Of a DNA stretch of 12,421 bases, positions 6,937-12,421 are shown in pieces. The translations under genes and the position numbers were made by a program. Position 1 is the stretch's first letter. Each line of letters begins with the position of its first letter. This DNA is from Candidatus Dojkabacteria bacterium. Its GTDB lineage: Bacteria > Patescibacteriota > Dojkabacteria > B142 > OLB20. The stretch covers positions 1 to 12,421 of the forward strand of contig JAGQLK010000017.1 of NCBI GenBank assembly GCA_020429485.1, read 5' to 3'. The notes beneath the pieces were generated by a model. It was not told the origin of the DNA. It made no database searches and saw only the letters and a list, made by a program, of their open reading frames with translations.

Positions 6937-6965
6937 AGTATAGTCTTTATCTAATAAGACGACAA
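6937..6965 (-). promoter_or_regulatory. Sigma70-type promoter of the propeller gene
   Basis: The minus strand carries TTGTCG (6965-6960) and TATACT (6942-6937) with a 17-base spacer, close to the consensus. The predicted +1 is near 6930, giving a leader of about 24 bases before the ATG at 6906. This placement excludes the longer upstream frame as the start. Confidence 0.65.
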
Positions 6966-7028
6966 TCTGATTTGTCATGTTAAACCATGAATATCCCTTA
7001 ATTGTCACACTCATTATCGGAAAAAGGT

Positions 7029-7034
7029 TATAAT
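7029..7034 (+). promoter_or_regulatory. -10 element of the glycosidase-trmB unit
   Basis: A perfect TATAAT ends 7 bases before the ATG at 7042, so the predicted +1 coincides with or lies within a base or two of the start codon. TTGTCA at 7002-7007 is the only -35-like hexamer, and its 21-base spacing is too long to be convincing. The mRNA is probably leaderless. Confidence 0.5.
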
Positions 7035-7041
7035 CAACACT

Positions 7042-7917
7042 ATGAAATGGGGTACTACTTATAGTCAAAAATATGCAAAAGATTTAGGTTTGGATTGGAA
7101 GCAAGCATTCAAATCCATCTTCGATTCGATCAAGTTTGAGACAGTCAGGCTATGTGCTTACTGGGATGAAATTGAAGCAAGTAAGGACTCCTTTTCTTTC
7201 GCAAATCTTGATTGGTTAATCGAAGAAAGTACTAGTCGCGGTATAGAAGTAACACTATCCCTTGGAAGGAAAGTACCTAGATGGCCAGAATACCATGAGC
7301 CTAGCTGGGTTAAAGCTAATGATTATAGTTTCTTAGAAAAAAGACTTCTCAACTACATAGATAAGACTGTATCACGCTATAATAATCACTCAATTATAAC
7401 TAGGTGGCAAATAGAGAACGAACCTTTTTGGAGCTTTGGGAATTCAGATTATCCTATTCAAGAAGATACTGTACACAAAGAGTACGAGTTGGTAAAAGGA
7501 CTTGATAACAGAGAAATAGTATGTACCGATACAGGTACATGGAGCAGTTGGCGCAAGGCAGCAAAGTATGGTGATCAAATAGGTGTTAACATATATCCGA
7601 TTGTCTATAAACAATCCAAGTATTTTAGGCAACCAGAATATAGCTTGGTCTATAGATTAAAGAAATTACTTATTAGCAAGCCTATACTCATATCTGAATT
7701 GCAAGCTGAGCCATGGGGGCCAGGCAAAGTTCAAGATCTTGATGAAGCAGAATGGCAAAACTCCATTTCAATAGACAAACTGAATAGAAATATTTTATTA
7801 GCAAAAAGAACTGGGATTGATGAAGCATGGTTATGGGGCTGCGAATGGTGGGAGTTTTTGAAACAGAATGGGAATACAACAATTTTTAATCATATTAAAG
7901 AAATAATAAATGGGTAA
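7042..7917 (+). CDS. Cellulase-family (clan GH-A) glycoside hydrolase
   Basis: This 291-residue protein has the pattern of a clan GH-A (beta/alpha)8 retaining glycosidase of the kind often annotated 'cellulase family glycosylhydrolase' in CPR genomes. Motifs in order are VRLCAYWDEIE (35-45), FSFANLDWLIEESTSRGIEV (51-70, strand 2), RKVPRWPEYHEPSW (76-89), WQIENEP (122-128; Glu127 is the expected acid/base) and ISELQAEPWG (217-226; Glu219 is the expected nucleophile, Glu223 an alternative). Aromatic-rich WLWGCEWWEF (263-272) would form the last strand. No signal peptide or membrane helix is present, so it should act in the cytosol on imported or self-made glycans, or as a trimming enzyme. The length is near the minimum for a full barrel. 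It overlaps trmB by 8 bases. The GH family number and substrate are not determinable here. Confidence 0.8.
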   Translation: MKWGTTYSQKYAKDLGLDWKQAFKSIFDSIKFETVRLCAYWDEIEASKDSFSFANLDWLIEESTSRGIEVTLSLGRKVPRWPEYHEPSWVKANDYSFLEKRLLNYIDKTVSRYNNHSIITRWQIENEPFWSFGNSDYPIQEDTVHKEYELVKGLDNREIVCTDTGTWSSWRKAAKYGDQIGVNIYPIVYKQSKYFRQPEYSLVYRLKKLLISKPILISELQAEPWGPGKVQDLDEAEWQNSISIDKLNRNILLAKRTGIDEAWLWGCEWWEFLKQNGNTTIFNHIKEIING

Positions 7918-8554
7918 AGGTAAAATAAAAAGATTTGAAGAATTTACTTCTTTTGAAAACACAATTGAATATTCAGATCCAAGTGCCAAGCAGAAACTGT
8001 TGGAACTAGTTGAGGGCTGGAAATCTATCATAATCGAACTTGGTGCGGGCAAGGCTGATTTATCAGTAGAACTGGCTAAAAGAAACCCAGAGAAGTTATA
8101 TATCGCTATTGATATTCAAGGTGAACGATTATGGAAGGGTGCGAAAGATTCTAGTGAAAATAATTTGGATAATATTTTTTTTCTAAGGATCTACATAGAG
8201 GACTTAACTGAGTATTTTTCTGAAAAATCTATAGACGAAATCTGGATTACTTTCCCAGATCCATATCCCAAAGATAGACATGCAAAAAGAAGGCTGTCCT
8301 CTCCTCGATTTCTTGATATGTACAAGACGTTACTAAAGGATGATGGATTTATTCACTTCAAGACTGATGATATTGACCTATTTGAATATACTTTAGAAAC
8401 AGCTAAAGCAAATAGTGCAAATATTGTTAACTTACACAAAAATATTTATACAGATGTAGTTGATAACCCTGATTTATATGTCAAAACTGACTTTGAGAAA
8501 AAACATTTAGCAAAGGGTAAGGATATTCAATATGTATGTTTCGCTCTATCTTGA
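7910..8554 (+). CDS. trmB: tRNA (guanine-N7-)-methyltransferase TrmB
   Basis: This 214-residue SAM-dependent enzyme methylates guanine 46 in the variable loop of tRNAs. The SAM site is seen in IELGAGKADLSVELAKRNP (42-60, with Glu43, Gly45, Gly47) and in the acidic end of strand 2, IAIDIQ (65-70, Asp68). The family signature ITFPDPYPKDRHAKRRL (113-129) is intact except that the usual Trp after the second Pro is Tyr119. FKTDD (150-154) and the C-terminal TDFEKKHLAKGKDIQY block (193-208) complete the set of tRNA- and substrate-binding motifs. The length is normal. Its ATG lies inside the last codons of the glycosidase gene (ATGGGTAA), so translation is probably coupled. Its 3' end overlaps the convergent gene by 9 bases. 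Confidence 0.95.
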   Translation: MGKGKIKRFEEFTSFENTIEYSDPSAKQKLLELVEGWKSIIIELGAGKADLSVELAKRNPEKLYIAIDIQGERLWKGAKDSSENNLDNIFFLRIYIEDLTEYFSEKSIDEIWITFPDPYPKDRHAKRRLSSPRFLDMYKTLLKDDGFIHFKTDDIDLFEYTLETAKANSANIVNLHKNIYTDVVDNPDLYVKTDFEKKHLAKGKDIQYVCFALS

Positions 8555-9448
8555 GTTGCCGTTACAATATCCGATATGTATACCTATATTTCTAGAATAA
8601 TCTGATTCTGTTTCATCAATGAATTCATGCGGATTCATAACTATTTTACTAACAGGCATTGTTCGTCTCATTCTCTGTAGAAAAACTAGTCGCGGATGAG
8701 TATGAATATGTCCATGAGCAAAGTCAGCCTCGAATAACTCTTGCGCATATCCATGAATTACATTGAAAAGAGCAGGATCAGTGCTCAGCGCATCAAACAA
8801 TCTAACAGTGCTATTTACCTTTTTCTTGAACCTACTCTGTTTTCCAGTCGTTGTCTCAACAATTCCAGATAGCTTCCAATATGGGATAGCATTTCCAGAT
8901 CCATCGTCATACCAATAAGTATCAAAGATGAAATGATCAGGCGCTATTGGTAATCTATGGTCTGCTCTTTGTAAATCCTGTACTAGTGCATGTGATTCCA
9001 TTGGATCAGTAACTATAGTCATTCGTGTATCTCCGATTATTTGCTCCGAACCAGCAGTAGCAAGATCTACGCCTAAGTGATTTTGTAATATAAATTCTGG
9101 TGTAATATCCATTAGAGGTATTCCATGTTGCCTAGTCATATAGCCATCCATCATAGCTCGATAATCACTTACCACTGGTGTGTAATACAAATATCGTCCA
9201 ATAGTCCAATCCAAACACATTTGTGCATACATGTTACATTCGAGTAACTTACGTTTTACCTGTATGGGATCTTGATTAGTATATATGTATTGGGATAGAC
9301 CTCTGTCATCAATCACTTTCTGATACAGCGCAGGATTTAAATGCCTCTGTCTTCCATCAAAGGTTATTGGTTGTAGGGCTGCATTACTAGCTATTGTTTC
9401 TAATTCAACAACTGCTTCTATTGATTGTGGACCTATGAGCCTCTCCAT
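8546..9448 (-). CDS. Unrecognised 300-residue soluble protein with a histidine cluster
   Basis: I do not recognise this protein. It has no signal peptide or membrane helix. Notable parts are a region rich in Tyr and Met at 73-109, acidic/His-rich DHRLPIAPDHF (163-173) followed by FDTYWYDDGSGNAIPYWKLSG (175-195, likely a beta hairpin), a basic KQSRFKKKVN patch (203-212), and FAHGHIHTHPRLVFLQRMRR (243-262) with four histidines that could bind a metal. The C-terminus ends in HIGYCNGNSR. The ATG at 9448 is supported by an extended -10 at 9489-9481 and a leader of about 26 bases without a Shine-Dalgarno site. The stop lies within trmB (9-base convergent overlap). Metal binding is only an inference from the His cluster. 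Confidence 0.7.
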   Translation of the reverse strand: MERLIGPQSIEAVVELETIASNAALQPITFDGRQRHLNPALYQKVIDDRGLSQYIYTNQDPIQVKRKLLECNMYAQMCLDWTIGRYLYYTPVVSDYRAMMDGYMTRQHGIPLMDITPEFILQNHLGVDLATAGSEQIIGDTRMTIVTDPMESHALVQDLQRADHRLPIAPDHFIFDTYWYDDGSGNAIPYWKLSGIVETTTGKQSRFKKKVNSTVRLFDALSTDPALFNVIHGYAQELFEADFAHGHIHTHPRLVFLQRMRRTMPVSKIVMNPHEFIDETESDYSRNIGIHIGYCNGNSR

Positions 9449-9480
9449 TGCTTAATATATATCTCGATAATTAGATACTT

Positions 9481-9489
9481 ATTATATCA
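9481..9489 (-). promoter_or_regulatory. Extended -10 promoter of the 300-residue protein gene
   Basis: The minus strand reads TGATATAAT, a TGn-extended perfect -10. The predicted +1 is near 9474, about 26 bases before the ATG at 9448. No -35 match is needed or obvious. The leader ends in ATATATTAAGCA before the ATG, resembling ATATATTAAGAT-type sequence before the gene at 1359. Confidence 0.5.
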
Positions 9490-9594
9490 TAAATATATAG
9501 ATATAGCTACGTATTAGATTGCTAGGAGGCCATACTCAGATTCAAGCCATAAGTTGTAGACAACAATGAATCAAAAATCAATTCCAAATCAATA

Positions 9595-9622
9595 CCAGGC
9601 ACCCAAAACATAGGTGCCTAGG
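9595..9622 (-). terminator. Hairpin terminator after the secreted tail-fibre-like gene
   Basis: AGGCACC (9597-9603) pairs with GGTGCCT (9613-9619) across a 9-base loop, extendable by two C-G pairs (9595-9596 with 9621-9622) past a bulged A. It lies 18 bases past the minus-strand stop at 9637. The minus-strand tail is only moderately T-rich (TATTGATTTGG), with TTGATT recurring three times beyond, so efficiency is doubtful. The 9449-9636 gap otherwise holds only the promoter at 9481-9489. Confidence 0.45.
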
Positions 9623-9636
9623 CATTTCAAACTAAA

Positions 9637-10248
9637 TTAAATTCCACATACACTCGCTAAACCTATACATATTGAGCCGTTAGTCTCTCTCTTGATTACA
9701 GTATCATTACTAGATGTTCCTTCATTGCCAGATCTAAATCTTATAGATGTAGGGCTGTTTGCATCGTAGATAACAATATTCTTACCGCCCTGGTAATCAG
9801 ATGATACCCTACCCCAGTTTCCTCCAACGCCTGCTTTGATATCTCCATCACTATCAATAGTGAAATTCTGCTGGAAGTCTGTACCCCCAGGAGTTTGTGC
9901 CAGAAAGTTACGAAGTTCACCGTTATACATCATCAAAAGCTGTGCTCTCTTGGTGCTATCAGGAACTACCCATTGGCTACCATTAAACCATGTATTGTAT
10001 CCCCAGTTAGCTAGCTGTCCCTGACCATCTGAAATATATGCAGTTCCAAGCTTAAAGGCGCCATCCTCTTGGATCTCCAGATCTACTTCAGGATCATTAA
10101 CGCCTAAGCCAAGTTTGCCACTTAAGAAATATATATTCCCATTAAGTTCTTCCCAAAGAGTCGTATCTGCTAATACTCTACCTGGTGTTATAACCAGTGA
10201 ACCTAAAATAGATAAGAACAGCAGCGTCACTAATGCAATTCTCTTCAT
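9637..10248 (-). CDS. Secreted protein with an LGxGxNDP tail-fibre-like repeat start
   Basis: The protein has 203 residues from the chosen start. The N-terminus is a clear signal peptide: Lys2-Arg3, a hydrophobic core at about 4-22, and a likely signal peptidase I site after VLA (26-28). The mature part begins with LNGNIYFLSGKLGLGVNDP and LEIQEDG (about 35-61), a pattern like the 'LGIGT.NP...L.V' start found in tail-fibre and surface beta-structure proteins. The rest is rich in Gly, Asn, Asp and Ser with short beta strands and no charged clusters. Two cysteines sit at the very end (SICIGLASVCGI). It is probably exported and beta-structured; the role is unknown. The start at 10248 (MKRIAL) is preferred over the ATG at 10281 because it gives a compact signal peptide with a basic N-terminus. 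No Shine-Dalgarno site is seen. Confidence 0.65.
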   Translation of the reverse strand: MKRIALVTLLFLSILGSLVITPGRVLADTTLWEELNGNIYFLSGKLGLGVNDPEVDLEIQEDGAFKLGTAYISDGQGQLANWGYNTWFNGSQWVVPDSTKRAQLLMMYNGELRNFLAQTPGGTDFQQNFTIDSDGDIKAGVGGNWGRVSSDYQGGKNIVIYDANSPTSIRFRSGNEGTSSNDTVIKRETNGSICIGLASVCGI

Positions 10249-10377
10249 CGAAAAATAATAAAAAATAAAATATAGGAGCATTGATAACTACAAGATAGAG
10301 TACAAATCTTAAATATTTCTTAACTTTGGAAAAAATCTAATAATTCTTATAAAAATAGCTTCAAATCAATATTTTGC

Positions 10378-10406
10378 TTGAACGAATGCACCGCTATCTT
10401 TATAAT
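10378..10406 (+). promoter_or_regulatory. Consensus-like promoter placing +1 at the ATG
   Basis: TTGAAC (10378-10383) and a perfect TATAAT (10401-10406) are 17 bases apart. The ATG at 10415 is 8 bases beyond the -10, so the predicted +1 falls at or within two bases of the start codon. There is no room for a ribosome binding site, implying a leaderless mRNA. Confidence 0.7.
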
Positions 10407-10414
10407 TTAAACTA

Positions 10415-11299
10415 ATGGCACTTAGTAATAACAACTACAACCAAGCAGTACTCGATAAAGTAAATCGCCCGCACAAAAAGAGATCAACAAATAGCAAATC
10501 AACAGCTATCTTTATCGTAGTGATATTAGTGATTTTTATCTTTGTTATAGGATTAGCTTTTAGCGGCAAGAAGGATAATAACTCTGATTCAGAAATCTCT
10601 GTTTCGCCTACACCAGTAGTAACTCCTACAGTAGAACCAACATCAGAAGCAAGTAACCGAGCTGATGATATTGTGATTCTTGATATTACAGGTGATACAG
10701 ATGCAGAAGCTATCGCAAACAATATCTATTATGTCACCCAAAATGGAGAGGATAAGTTGTTCTATTTGGTTCCTATACTAGATGATGAAGATAATGTCAC
10801 CTACGAAGGGTATATCACTACAGGTAATTATTCTTTTGAAAGCCAAGAATATGCAGACCTAAATAATCCAATACGAATTGCAAGTATACCAACAACATTG
10901 ACTTATATTGTTGATTTTAAGATAACTAGCGATAATTCTGAAATCTATATTTCTGTAGTAGAAAGAATATCAGAATTCATAGAAAAGAATGTTCTCTATA
11001 AAATAGATTTACAATCTAAGAATAGTACTGAGGTCTGGTCAAGGATATTGCATGACGAGTCTTATGAAGACCTTTACGGTTCAATTACTATTAACGGTAC
11101 TATCGATAAATGGATAGAGGCAACAATGCTTGAATGCTTTGGTTGTGATGGAGACGTAGATTCTGGTGTACTAATCATAAATATCAACAACGGCAATGAC
11201 TTATTATTAGGAGATGCTACTGATCTAACTTTCGATACAGAGTCTTCAACTATAGAATACACAGTCGCAGGTGCAAGAAAAACCTCTACTCTTCCTTGA
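10415..11299 (+). CDS. Single-pass membrane protein with Ser/Thr/Pro linker and exported domain
   Basis: I do not recognise this 294-residue protein. A polar, basic N-terminus (1-29, HKKRSTNSKS near 20-29) precedes one membrane helix (about 30-49), so the basic side suggests the N-terminus is inside and the rest outside. A linker rich in Ser, Thr, Pro, Val and Glu (about 57-80) leads to an acidic exported domain (82-294) with alternating beta strands. Segments such as TSDNSEIYISVV (171-182) and VLYKIDLQSKNSTEVW (193-208) resemble single propeller blades, as in the propeller protein at 4885-6906. The domain is too short for a full propeller. ECFGCDGD (240-247) could form a disulphide or bind metal. 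The promoter is close to consensus and probably gives a leaderless mRNA. The stop overlaps the convergent membrane gene by 14 bases. Confidence 0.75.
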   Translation: MALSNNNYNQAVLDKVNRPHKKRSTNSKSTAIFIVVILVIFIFVIGLAFSGKKDNNSDSEISVSPTPVVTPTVEPTSEASNRADDIVILDITGDTDAEAIANNIYYVTQNGEDKLFYLVPILDDEDNVTYEGYITTGNYSFESQEYADLNNPIRIASIPTTLTYIVDFKITSDNSEIYISVVERISEFIEKNVLYKIDLQSKNSTEVWSRILHDESYEDLYGSITINGTIDKWIEATMLECFGCDGDVDSGVLIININNGNDLLLGDATDLTFDTESSTIEYTVAGARKTSTLP

Positions 11300-11909
11300 G
11301 TCCAGAATTAAAACCAGCCAATACAAACATACTCATAGCCAACATTTCTAGCCCTTCTTCAAAACCTACAAAATATAGATAGCTATTATTTCCATAGCTA
11401 CTAGCTCCTGCTAGTTCAAGTATTATCACTAATACAAACATAAGTGATCCTGCCAGATAACTGTACTTTGCATATTTATTGCGTTCAGTGATAAAGTTCC
11501 AGATGAAAATAGCAAATACACTAAAGATAATAATACTTAAAGGGAAAATCCATGATAAGTTTGCTAAATCAGCCAACGTACCTTCATGCAAAGATGACTT
11601 AACCAAGGTATTTAAATACTCATGTATCTCTAAATATTCATCAAGCATGAAAGCAAAAAAGATAGCCGCGATAGTAGTAATCTTTATACGCTCAGTCATT
11701 TTTACACCCGTAGAAAGTTTATTGATATGCAAGTAGCCAGCTAGAAATGCAAGTACAATAGTATAAACAGATCCTAGTGTAATTTGCTCGTCGAGATAGA
11801 ATATACTTTGTTCTTTTCCAAGCACTTTCCACCAATGTAGTCCAAAATGAAGTACAACTATTAATAAAGCTATGCTTATAAAAATTGTTATAGTTTTTTT
11901 GCCATGCAT
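11286..11909 (-). CDS. Six-helix membrane protein with DExxxxHE motif
   Basis: This 207-residue polytopic protein has hydrophobic segments at about 8-26, 44-62, 76-92, 118-138, 150-168 and 180-199. Conserved-looking acidic and His residues lie in or near the membrane: DEYLEIHE (90-97), Glu165 in LELAGA, and FEEGLEMLAMS (183-193). I recall uncharacterised bacterial membrane proteins with a comparable DE...HE motif in the third helix and an E..EM motif in the last one, but I cannot name the family. In-membrane Asp, Glu and His residues suggest ion or proton handling or metal binding; this is inference. An extended -10 lies at 11941-11933 with a leader of about 17 bases. There is no Shine-Dalgarno site. 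The gene is separated from the RND gene by 53 bases. Confidence 0.75.
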   Translation of the reverse strand: MHGKKTITIFISIALLIVVLHFGLHWWKVLGKEQSIFYLDEQITLGSVYTIVLAFLAGYLHINKLSTGVKMTERIKITTIAAIFFAFMLDEYLEIHEYLNTLVKSSLHEGTLADLANLSWIFPLSIIIFSVFAIFIWNFITERNKYAKYSYLAGSLMFVLVIILELAGASSYGNNSYLYFVGFEEGLEMLAMSMFVLAGFNSGLKEE

Positions 11910-11915
11910 GATTTA

Positions 11916-11941
11916 AATAAGTATGCTCACTTATTATAACA
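11916..11941 (-). promoter_or_regulatory. Extended -10 promoter overlapped by an inverted repeat
   Basis: The minus strand reads TGTTATAAT (11941-11933), with a weak -35, TTAATA (11961-11956), 17 bases from the -10 hexamer. An inverted repeat AATAAGT (11916-11922) and ACTTATT (11929-11935), spaced by 6 bases, covers the predicted +1 near 11926 and part of the -10. It could be an operator or a leader hairpin for the six-helix membrane gene. Confidence 0.45.
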
Positions 11942-11962
11942 ACCAATTAATTTTTTATTAAT

Positions 11963-12421
11963 CTATCTGCCTAAAAGTTTCTTTGCTACAGCATGCACTA
12001 ATAGTCTTACTTTCTCTACTACAGCATAGTATGCAGGGAAAACTAAGAGGACAAGTATAGAGCTTGAAATCAATCCGAAAATAATCGAATATGATAACCC
12101 TTCCCAGAATGGATCTGAAATAGCTAATGGGAATAAGCCTGCTATTGTAGTTGTTGAAGTTGTTAAGATCGGTCTAAATCTAATTCTTACTGCTTGTGCA
12201 GCTGAATCAGCAATTCCCTTACCTTCTTTTCTTGCATGATTAATGAAGTCTAGTAACATAATCGAATTATTTACTACGATTCCAACCAAACCTATTAATC
12301 CAAGCATAACGAAGAAACTGATTGCATTATCAGTTAAAAATAATCCTGGGAATAATCCTGGGAATGCTAATGGTACAGCAGAGAATACTAATGCTGGTTG
12401 CAGATATGAGTCATACAAGAA
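11963..12421 (-). CDS. RND-family efflux transporter, C-terminal part (cut by window edge)
   Basis: The last 152 residues of an AcrB/ACR_tran-type RND transporter are visible; the 5' part lies beyond the window. Hallmarks in order are the VPLAFPGLF helix segment, LGLIGLVGIVVNNSIMLLDF (the family's conserved NN-containing helix), a cytosolic loop HARKEGKGIADSAAQA, RIRFRPILTTSTTTIAGLFP (the R-x-RPI-x-TT signature) and the final helix IIFGLISSSILVLLVFPAYY. Such proton-driven pumps span the inner membrane. The substrate cannot be told. The frame's first TTG here is internal, not a start. The tail ends with a short basic segment, as usual. The gene ends 53 bases before the six-helix membrane gene on the same strand, which has its own promoter. 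Confidence 0.9.
   Translation of the reverse strand, partial: FLYDSYLQPALVFSAVPLAFPGLFPGLFLTDNAISFFVMLGLIGLVGIVVNNSIMLLDFINHARKEGKGIADSAAQAVRIRFRPILTTSTTTIAGLFPLAISDPFWEGLSYSIIFGLISSSILVLLVFPAYYAVVEKVRLLVHAVAKKLLGR

Noticed and set aside
6907..7068. Longer N-terminus for the propeller protein, starting near 7068.
   Set aside because: It overlaps the divergent glycosidase gene, includes the predicted promoter at 6965-6937, and adds residues unlike the acidic tail.
8660..8730. JAMM/MPN metalloprotease site in the HIHTHP segment of the 300-residue protein.
   Set aside because: The Ser and Asp expected at fixed spacing after HxHP are missing; the following residues are RLVFLQRMRR.
9525..9614. 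Plus-strand AGGAGG at 9525-9530 and a short frame of 15 codons from the ATG at 9567.
   Set aside because: No start codon lies within normal distance of the AGGAGG, and the short frame has no ribosome binding site of its own and runs through the terminator hairpin.
11380..11415. Two adjacent small hairpins (TAGCTAT...ATAGCTA and ACTAGC...GCTAGT) as a terminator for the gene ending at 11299.
   Set aside because: There is no T tract after either stem, the stems are short and AT-rich, and they lie within the coding sequence of the six-helix membrane gene; chance is likely.
1..12421. Recoded UGA (as in SR1/Gracilibacteria), CRISPR arrays, insertion sequences or prophage genes.
   Set aside because: TGA closes several genes at natural C-termini (2624, 4885, 8554, 11299). 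No regularly spaced repeats, transposase motifs or terminal inverted repeats were seen.

Overview
The window is AT-rich, densely coding DNA. It most resembles a Candidate Phyla Radiation (Patescibacteria) bacterium of the Dojkabacteria/Microgenomates/Katanobacteria kind. The reasons are a cytosolic 'cellulase-family' glycosidase of a type I recall from these genomes, a short secreted protein with an LGLGxNDP motif, several proteins made of one membrane helix plus an exported domain, many unrecognised genes, no gap above 200 bases, and almost no Shine-Dalgarno sites. TGA ends at least four genes, so the UGA-glycine code of SR1/Gracilibacteria does not apply. The placement is inference and no rRNA is present to confirm it.

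Left part (1-4249). At the left edge a leftward gene begins with the window's only convincing Shine-Dalgarno site. An AlkD-type DNA glycosylase (minus) follows. It is divergent from a small membrane-anchored protein, and their promoters overlap around an inverted repeat. Next come two tandem rightward genes for large soluble proteins of 421 and 496 residues. They are clearly paralogous to each other but belong to no family I recognise, and the second ends in a proline-rich tail. A strong intrinsic terminator closes this block.

Middle (4250-8554). A CYTH-domain protein starts directly on the last base of that terminator. It converges with, and overlaps, a membrane-anchored protein carrying carboxypeptidase-regulatory-like domains and a TolB-like beta-propeller (minus). 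Divergent from the propeller gene is a two-gene unit, a clan GH-A glycoside hydrolase and trmB (tRNA m7G46 methyltransferase), whose reading frames overlap by 8 bases.

Right part (8546-12421). An unrecognised 300-residue soluble protein with a histidine cluster (minus) overlaps the trmB 3' end. A secreted tail-fibre-like small protein (minus) follows. It is divergent from a single-pass membrane protein with a Ser/Thr/Pro linker, whose 3' end overlaps a six-helix membrane protein with a DExxxxHE motif (minus). The window closes with the C-terminal part of an RND-family transporter (minus, open at the right edge).

The layout mixes strands, and most genes look like single transcription units. 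Every one of the three convergent pairs overlaps by 9-14 bases. Several promoters put the predicted +1 at or very near the ATG, which suggests leaderless or very short-leader mRNAs. I see no mobile element, CRISPR array, tRNA or rRNA. The best candidates for something undescribed are the tandem paralogs at 1359-4195, the 300-residue protein at 8546-9448, and the terminator/start junction at 4215-4250.
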